From an uncultured Eubacteriales bacterium (GTDB lineage: Bacteria; Bacillota; Clostridia; Oscillospirales; Acutalibacteraceae): a stretch of 9,111 nt of DNA. Made by a program: the position numbers and the translations under genes. The notes below the pieces were generated by a model that saw nothing but the letters and a program-made list of their open reading frames with translations, searched no databases and had not been told where the DNA came from. Positions 6,171 to 9,111 of the stretch are shown piece by piece. How positions within the stretch are numbered: position 1 is the stretch's first letter; every line of letters starts with the position of its first letter. The stretch covers positions 1 to 9,111 of the forward strand of contig ONYV01000064.1 of assembly GCA_900322105.1 (NCBI GenBank), in the 5' to 3' direction.

Positions 6171-6254
6171 TCGGTAAACGAGAAGCGATGACAGAAGTAT
6201 CATTCTGCAAAATCGGTAAACGAGAAGCGATGACAGAAGCATCATTCTGCAAAA
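6171..6254. repeat. Tandem duplication, two 42-bp units
   Basis: Unit 1 (6171-6212) and unit 2 (6213-6254) differ at one base, T6198 versus C6240. Both begin TCGGTAAACGAG and end TTCTGCAAAA on the plus strand. Unit 2 covers the last codons and stop of the upstream minus-strand gene (stop 6242-6244), and unit 1 repeats this stretch in the gap. The near identity suggests a recent duplication by slippage. Confidence 0.95.
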
Positions 6255-7048
6255 CAGGCGGTTATATCGGGCGAATGCAGAAAACGGATGGTAACTTCGG
6301 GATGCTCCCTGCAAATGCGGCGCAGAGAAGATAAACTCAGCAGATATTCATCAGGCAGTGACTGCTGGGACAGGAGCTTTTCGGACGGTACCAGCTCTTC
6401 TGTCAGCACACGTTCGTCTACAGCGGCATCGGCGGCATAGAGAAGGTGATGTTCGGGAAAATAGAACCCCGTCATGCTTTGGCAGTGTCCCGGAAGCTCA
6501 AAGCCCAGCACAGAACCGTCACCGAACAGATCGAAGATCCATTTGAAATAGCTGCGAAGGAAGGTTTCCCCCTGATATATGCCTGCGGCTCTGATGGGAA
6601 CAGACGGATCGGGGAGTGTGCTTTTCATCATATCTCCGTCCACATCGCCTGTTTTGATCAGACACAGCACGCCTGCACTTGAGAGGATCTCGTATTTCGG
6701 CAGCAGGGGCAGCGCACCGCAGCATTCGGGGCTGCAGTGCGTCAGCAGGACTTTTCGGATGAGCCTTGGATCGATGTCTTCTTTTTGGAGCTGCTCAATG
6801 ATGTCGTCATCTTCCGAGAAGTTCAGTTTATGTTTTTGTTTATATAAAACAAACCTTGCCTTGTTTTTTTTCAGACAGCTGCTGCATCCGGTATTGACCA
6901 GAAAGTGACCGTATTTACGGTGCTCGCACAGCAGGACGTTGATCGGCAGAGTTTCTTCCCTGCCGTTTGAATTGATGAACAGTTCGGAAAAAGAAAATGC
7001 TTCCGTACCGCAGGCAAAGGATTGGATCGAGAGGATCTTGTGTTTCAT
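6242..7048 (-). CDS. Metallo-beta-lactamase-fold protein with degenerate metal-binding motif
   Basis: This 268-residue protein follows the order of metallo-beta-lactamase-fold hydrolases of the lactonase or glyoxalase II type. HFLVNTG (48-54) stands where LIDTG is usual. VLLTHCSPECCGAL (100-113-like region) stands where the HxHxDH helix start belongs. Further on come ELPGHCQSMTGFYF (PGH at 186-188), LLYAADA (Asp207) and RFLHSP (His258). Only the first His (104) of HxHxDH is kept; the rest reads C105, S106, P107, E108, C109. His188, Asp207 and His258 remain, so metal binding may be altered through nearby Cys or lost. It has no signal peptide or membrane helix, so it is cytoplasmic. The ATG has AAGGA at a long spacing of 11 bases. 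It is the first gene of the probable operon with the FHA-SEDS and PBP genes; the next gene starts 102 bases on. The substrate is unknown. Confidence 0.75.
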   Translation of the reverse strand: MKHKILSIQSFACGTEAFSFSELFINSNGREETLPINVLLCEHRKYGHFLVNTGCSSCLKKNKARFVLYKQKHKLNFSEDDDIIEQLQKEDIDPRLIRKVLLTHCSPECCGALPLLPKYEILSSAGVLCLIKTGDVDGDMMKSTLPDPSVPIRAAGIYQGETFLRSYFKWIFDLFGDGSVLGFELPGHCQSMTGFYFPEHHLLYAADAAVDERVLTEELVPSEKLLSQQSLPDEYLLSLSSLRRICREHPEVTIRFLHSPDITACFAE

Positions 7049-7092
7049 GAGGCATTCGTTCCTTATTCTGTAAGATAGATATATATACCTAT

Positions 7093-7121
7093 ATTTTATC
7101 CAATCGCAGCAGAATCGTCAA
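7093..7121 (-). promoter_or_regulatory. Sigma-A-type promoter of the minus-strand operon
   Basis: On the minus strand TTGACG (7121-7116) and TAAAAT (7098-7093) are separated by exactly 17 bases. Each box differs from consensus at one position. Initiation near 7086 gives a leader of about 38 bases to the start codon at 7048. With no terminator seen down to 2976, it can serve all three genes. Confidence 0.7.
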
Positions 7122-7322
7122 TAGAGAAATTGTGATAACTTCCGCTTTTCTGTCGGATGGAGTCGATAAAATGCAGAGAAAAAGAGGAACGCTGCGTTTC
7201 AAAAGAGGACGGCAAACGGACGGTTTTTGTCGAAAACGGTTCATAAAACAGGCAAAACAGGGGAAAATACCGTACAAAAGCAGAAAAACTTTTGTATTCT
7301 TGCTGAATTTTAATAAAAAGTA
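7122..7322. other. Spacer between divergent promoters, no supported gene
   Basis: This purine-rich plus-strand stretch separates the two outward-facing promoters. A possible 52-codon frame from an ATG at 7171 (GGAG 8 bases upstream) would give a very Lys/Arg-rich peptide ending at 7329, inside the -35 box of the foldase promoter. The A- and G-rich composition explains this, and I do not call it a gene. I see no clear operator or hairpin. Confidence 0.5.
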
Positions 7323-7351
7323 TTGTTAAAACGAAAATTTTTTGATATGAT
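7323..7351 (+). promoter_or_regulatory. Sigma-A-type promoter of the foldase lipoprotein gene
   Basis: TTGTTA (7323-7328) and TATGAT (7346-7351) are separated by 17 bases, including an A/T-tract. Initiation near 7358 leaves a leader of about 44 bases containing AGGAG (7389-7393), 8 bases before the ATG. Confidence 0.7.
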
Positions 7352-7401
7352 TACTGTCGGAGCTTTTTATAAAAATCAGTTTTATGACAGGAGATGTTAC
7401 A

Positions 7402-9111
7402 ATGTCAAATATACATACGCTGAGAAAGAAGATCCTGATCGCTGCATTGGCTGCCGCAGTAGCGGCTGTTACCGTATTTTCGGGCTGCGGCGCTTTTAAT
7501 AAGGAAAGCAGCAATCCTGCTTCACAGGCAGCTTCGGGTCAGGAACAGACTTCATCGGGCGCACCGCTTTCGGACGATATGATTGCGGCTTCGTCGGAGC
7601 ATTATCAGATTGCAAGACCGATCGCATACTTCATGTTCAACAATACCTACAACAACCGCAGAGAGTATGCCGCCTATCAGGGACTGGATGTGACAAAGAG
7701 CCTGAAAGAGCAGTATTATGACGAGGAATCGGGCATCACATGGTATGATGTGTTCATGGAAGAAACAAAGCGGGATCTTCAGCGGGTGCTGGTGCTGTGT
7801 GAAGCAGCCAAGGGCGCAGGGGTAGAGCTGACGGATGAGGATAAGGACAGTGTGGAAGTGACTGTCAACAGCATCAAGTCGGCGGCAGCGTCGATGGATA
7901 TGGAGTTTGAAGAGTATATTCACAAAGTGTTCGGAGACGGCATTTCGGAAGACATGATCCGTGAGTTTTCGGGCATGACGGCGCTTGCCAACAAATACTA
8001 TTTGCAGGTATATAACGGCTATCAGTACACCGATGAAGATTATGAAAAATATTTTGAGGAAAACAAGACAAGCTATGAGTATGCGGATTTCCTGAATTTC
8101 AGCTTCAGCTTTGCTGTGGACGGCGAAAACTCGGCAAACAAGAGCGCTCAGGCGGACGCCAAAGAAAAAGCAAAGGCGTTTGCGGACGATCTGGCAAAAT
8201 GCAAAAACGCCAAAGAATTCAGGGATTATGTGCGCAGCTACCTGCAAAAAAATCCCGATCTGGTACCACTGTCTTCGGGTGTCGAACGTACAGAGCAGAA
8301 TATCAATACTGAGATACAGCGGCAGATCGAAAACTTAGAGATGAAAAAGTATGCTTATGAAGTGACGTCCAATGCCGGAAAGTGGCTGTTTGACGCTGCA
8401 CGGAAAAGTACCGATACGACCGTGATCGAAAACGCCAGCTCCTACACCACCTTCATGCTGACAAAGCCGTCTTACCGTGACGAGTCTGTCACCAAGAACG
8501 TCAGACACATCCTCTTTACGCCCAATTCCTACAAAACAGAAGCGTCTGATGCCGCGGACAGCTCCCAAGCGGACGAGGAAGCCTCCAAGAGAGCGGAAGC
8601 AAAGGCAAAGGAAGTGTACGAAGCGTGGAAGTCGGGCGATAAGACCGAGGAATCCTTTGCAAAGTTGGCAGAACAGTACAGCGAGGACACAGGCTCAAAG
8701 GAAAACGGCGGACTGTATGAGGACGTTGTGGAGGGTCAGATGGTCTCGGCGTTCAACGACTGGCTCTTTGACAAAAACAGAAAACCGGGCGATTCCGATA
8801 TCGTCAAGACCAACTATGGCTATCATATCATGTACTTTGTCAGTGACGGCGTACCTGCATGGCAACTGTCTGTTGATACCGTCATGAGAAGATCGGACTT
8901 TGACGAGGAATACAAAATCCTCAGCCAGAGATATCCTGTAGAGTTCAAGCAGGAGGTACTGGACACCATCAGCGAAACAGAGGTGGCGGAGGCTTCCGCA
9001 GGCACGTATGAAGAAAGCGCCCCTGCTGATACTTCTCAGCGCGAGAGCAAAGCAGAGGAGAGTAAAGCAGAGGAAAGCAATACTCAGGAGAGCAAAGCAC
9101 AGGACAGCAAG
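7402..9111 (+). CDS. PrsA/SurA-type lipoprotein foldase with parvulin domain (partial, 3' end outside window)
   Basis: The frame is open from ATG 7402 to the window edge: 570 codons with no stop. The signal peptide has LRKK followed by a hydrophobic core and ends in a lipobox-like FSGC, with Cys29 as the lipidation site; Phe at -3 is slightly unusual. A Ser/Gln-rich linker follows, then a helical SurA-N/PrsA-like region (about 60-350, including GITWYDVFMEET). The PpiC-type peptidyl-prolyl isomerase domain is about 365-482: VRHILF at 367-372, FAKLAEQYSEDTGS, NGGLY, and YGYHIMYF from 472. The charged segment between its first strand and helix looks longer than usual. The tail from residue 548 is a pentapeptide-like repeat (ESKAE, ESKAE, ESNTQ, ESKAQ). 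It probably folds exported proteins at the outer membrane face. It is divergent from the cell-wall operon. PrsA is the nearest named family, but orthology is not shown. Confidence 0.88.
   Translation, partial: MSNIHTLRKKILIAALAAAVAAVTVFSGCGAFNKESSNPASQAASGQEQTSSGAPLSDDMIAASSEHYQIARPIAYFMFNNTYNNRREYAAYQGLDVTKSLKEQYYDEESGITWYDVFMEETKRDLQRVLVLCEAAKGAGVELTDEDKDSVEVTVNSIKSAAASMDMEFEEYIHKVFGDGISEDMIREFSGMTALANKYYLQVYNGYQYTDEDYEKYFEENKTSYEYADFLNFSFSFAVDGENSANKSAQADAKEKAKAFADDLAKCKNAKEFRDYVRSYLQKNPDLVPLSSGVERTEQNINTEIQRQIENLEMKKYAYEVTSNAGKWLFDAARKSTDTTVIENASSYTTFMLTKPSYRDESVTKNVRHILFTPNSYKTEASDAADSSQADEEASKRAEAKAKEVYEAWKSGDKTEESFAKLAEQYSEDTGSKENGGLYEDVVEGQMVSAFNDWLFDKNRKPGDSDIVKTNYGYHIMYFVSDGVPAWQLSVDTVMRRSDFDEEYKILSQRYPVEFKQEVLDTISETEVAEASAGTYEESAPADTSQRESKAEESKAEESNTQESKAQDSK

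Noticed and set aside
6132..6314. A 60-codon minus-strand frame containing a repeated 14-residue unit
   Set aside because: The peptide repeat (FCRMMLLSSLLVYR) is only the out-of-frame translation of the 42-bp DNA duplication. It overlaps the ends of two well-supported genes.
7132..7329. Small basic plus-strand frame (GTG at 7132 or ATG at 7171 after GGAG)
   Set aside because: Lys/Arg richness follows from A- and G-rich DNA, there is no promoter for it, and it ends inside the -35 box of the foldase promoter.
7552..8247. Long minus-strand frame of 231 codons opposite the foldase gene
   Set aside because: It is antisense to a well-supported lipoprotein gene, has no recognisable domain, and its Cys/His/Ile-rich composition is typical of a complementary-strand shadow.

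Overview
The window looks like chromosomal DNA of a low-to-mid GC Gram-positive anaerobe of the Clostridia, most likely a Ruminococcus-like Oscillospiraceae. The reasons are strong AGGAG-type ribosome binding sites, Firmicutes-style lipoprotein and foldase organisation, a forkhead-associated (FHA) domain fused to a SEDS glycosyltransferase beside a class B penicillin-binding protein, and AT-rich promoters between mid-GC genes. The genus is inferred from overall style, not from a marker gene.

Layout. (1) Bases 1-770, + strand: the C-terminal half of peptide chain release factor 3 (prfC), closed by a textbook terminator. (2) 807-1113: an AT-rich gap with a perfect 13-bp inverted repeat and an extended -10 promoter. 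(3) 1114-2502, +: a four-helix membrane protein with a long disordered Ser/Asn/Asp-rich N-terminus and a DUF3592-like domain. (4) 2503-2975: a gene-free gap between converging genes. It holds a long rod-like predicted RNA fold ending in a strong terminator. That fold lies inside a ~304-bp segment bounded by 20-bp imperfect inverted repeats, and a second GC-rich inverted-repeat segment abuts it. (5) 7048 down to 2976, - strand: a probable three-gene operon of a metallo-beta-lactamase-fold protein with a degenerate metal site, an FHA-SEDS fusion, and a PbpA-type transpeptidase. A near-consensus promoter lies at 7093-7121. (6) 7402 to the window end, +: a PrsA/SurA-type lipoprotein foldase with a parvulin domain and a pentapeptide-repeat tail, cut by the window edge, with its own near-consensus promoter.

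How the genes fit together. The FHA-SEDS protein and the PbpA-type transpeptidase form a SEDS/class B PBP pair, the polymerase plus crosslinker unit of peptidoglycan synthesis. The FHA domain suggests recruitment or control by Ser/Thr phosphorylation, as in the actinobacterial rodA-pbpA-pknA/pknB-fha clusters, but no kinase or phosphatase lies in this window. The divergent foldase could help fold exported proteins, including PBPs. The prfC and DUF3592-like genes appear unrelated to this theme.

The least explained parts are the structured, repeat-bounded gap at 2496-2963 and the metallo-beta-lactamase-fold protein whose HxHxDH motif has become HCSPEC.
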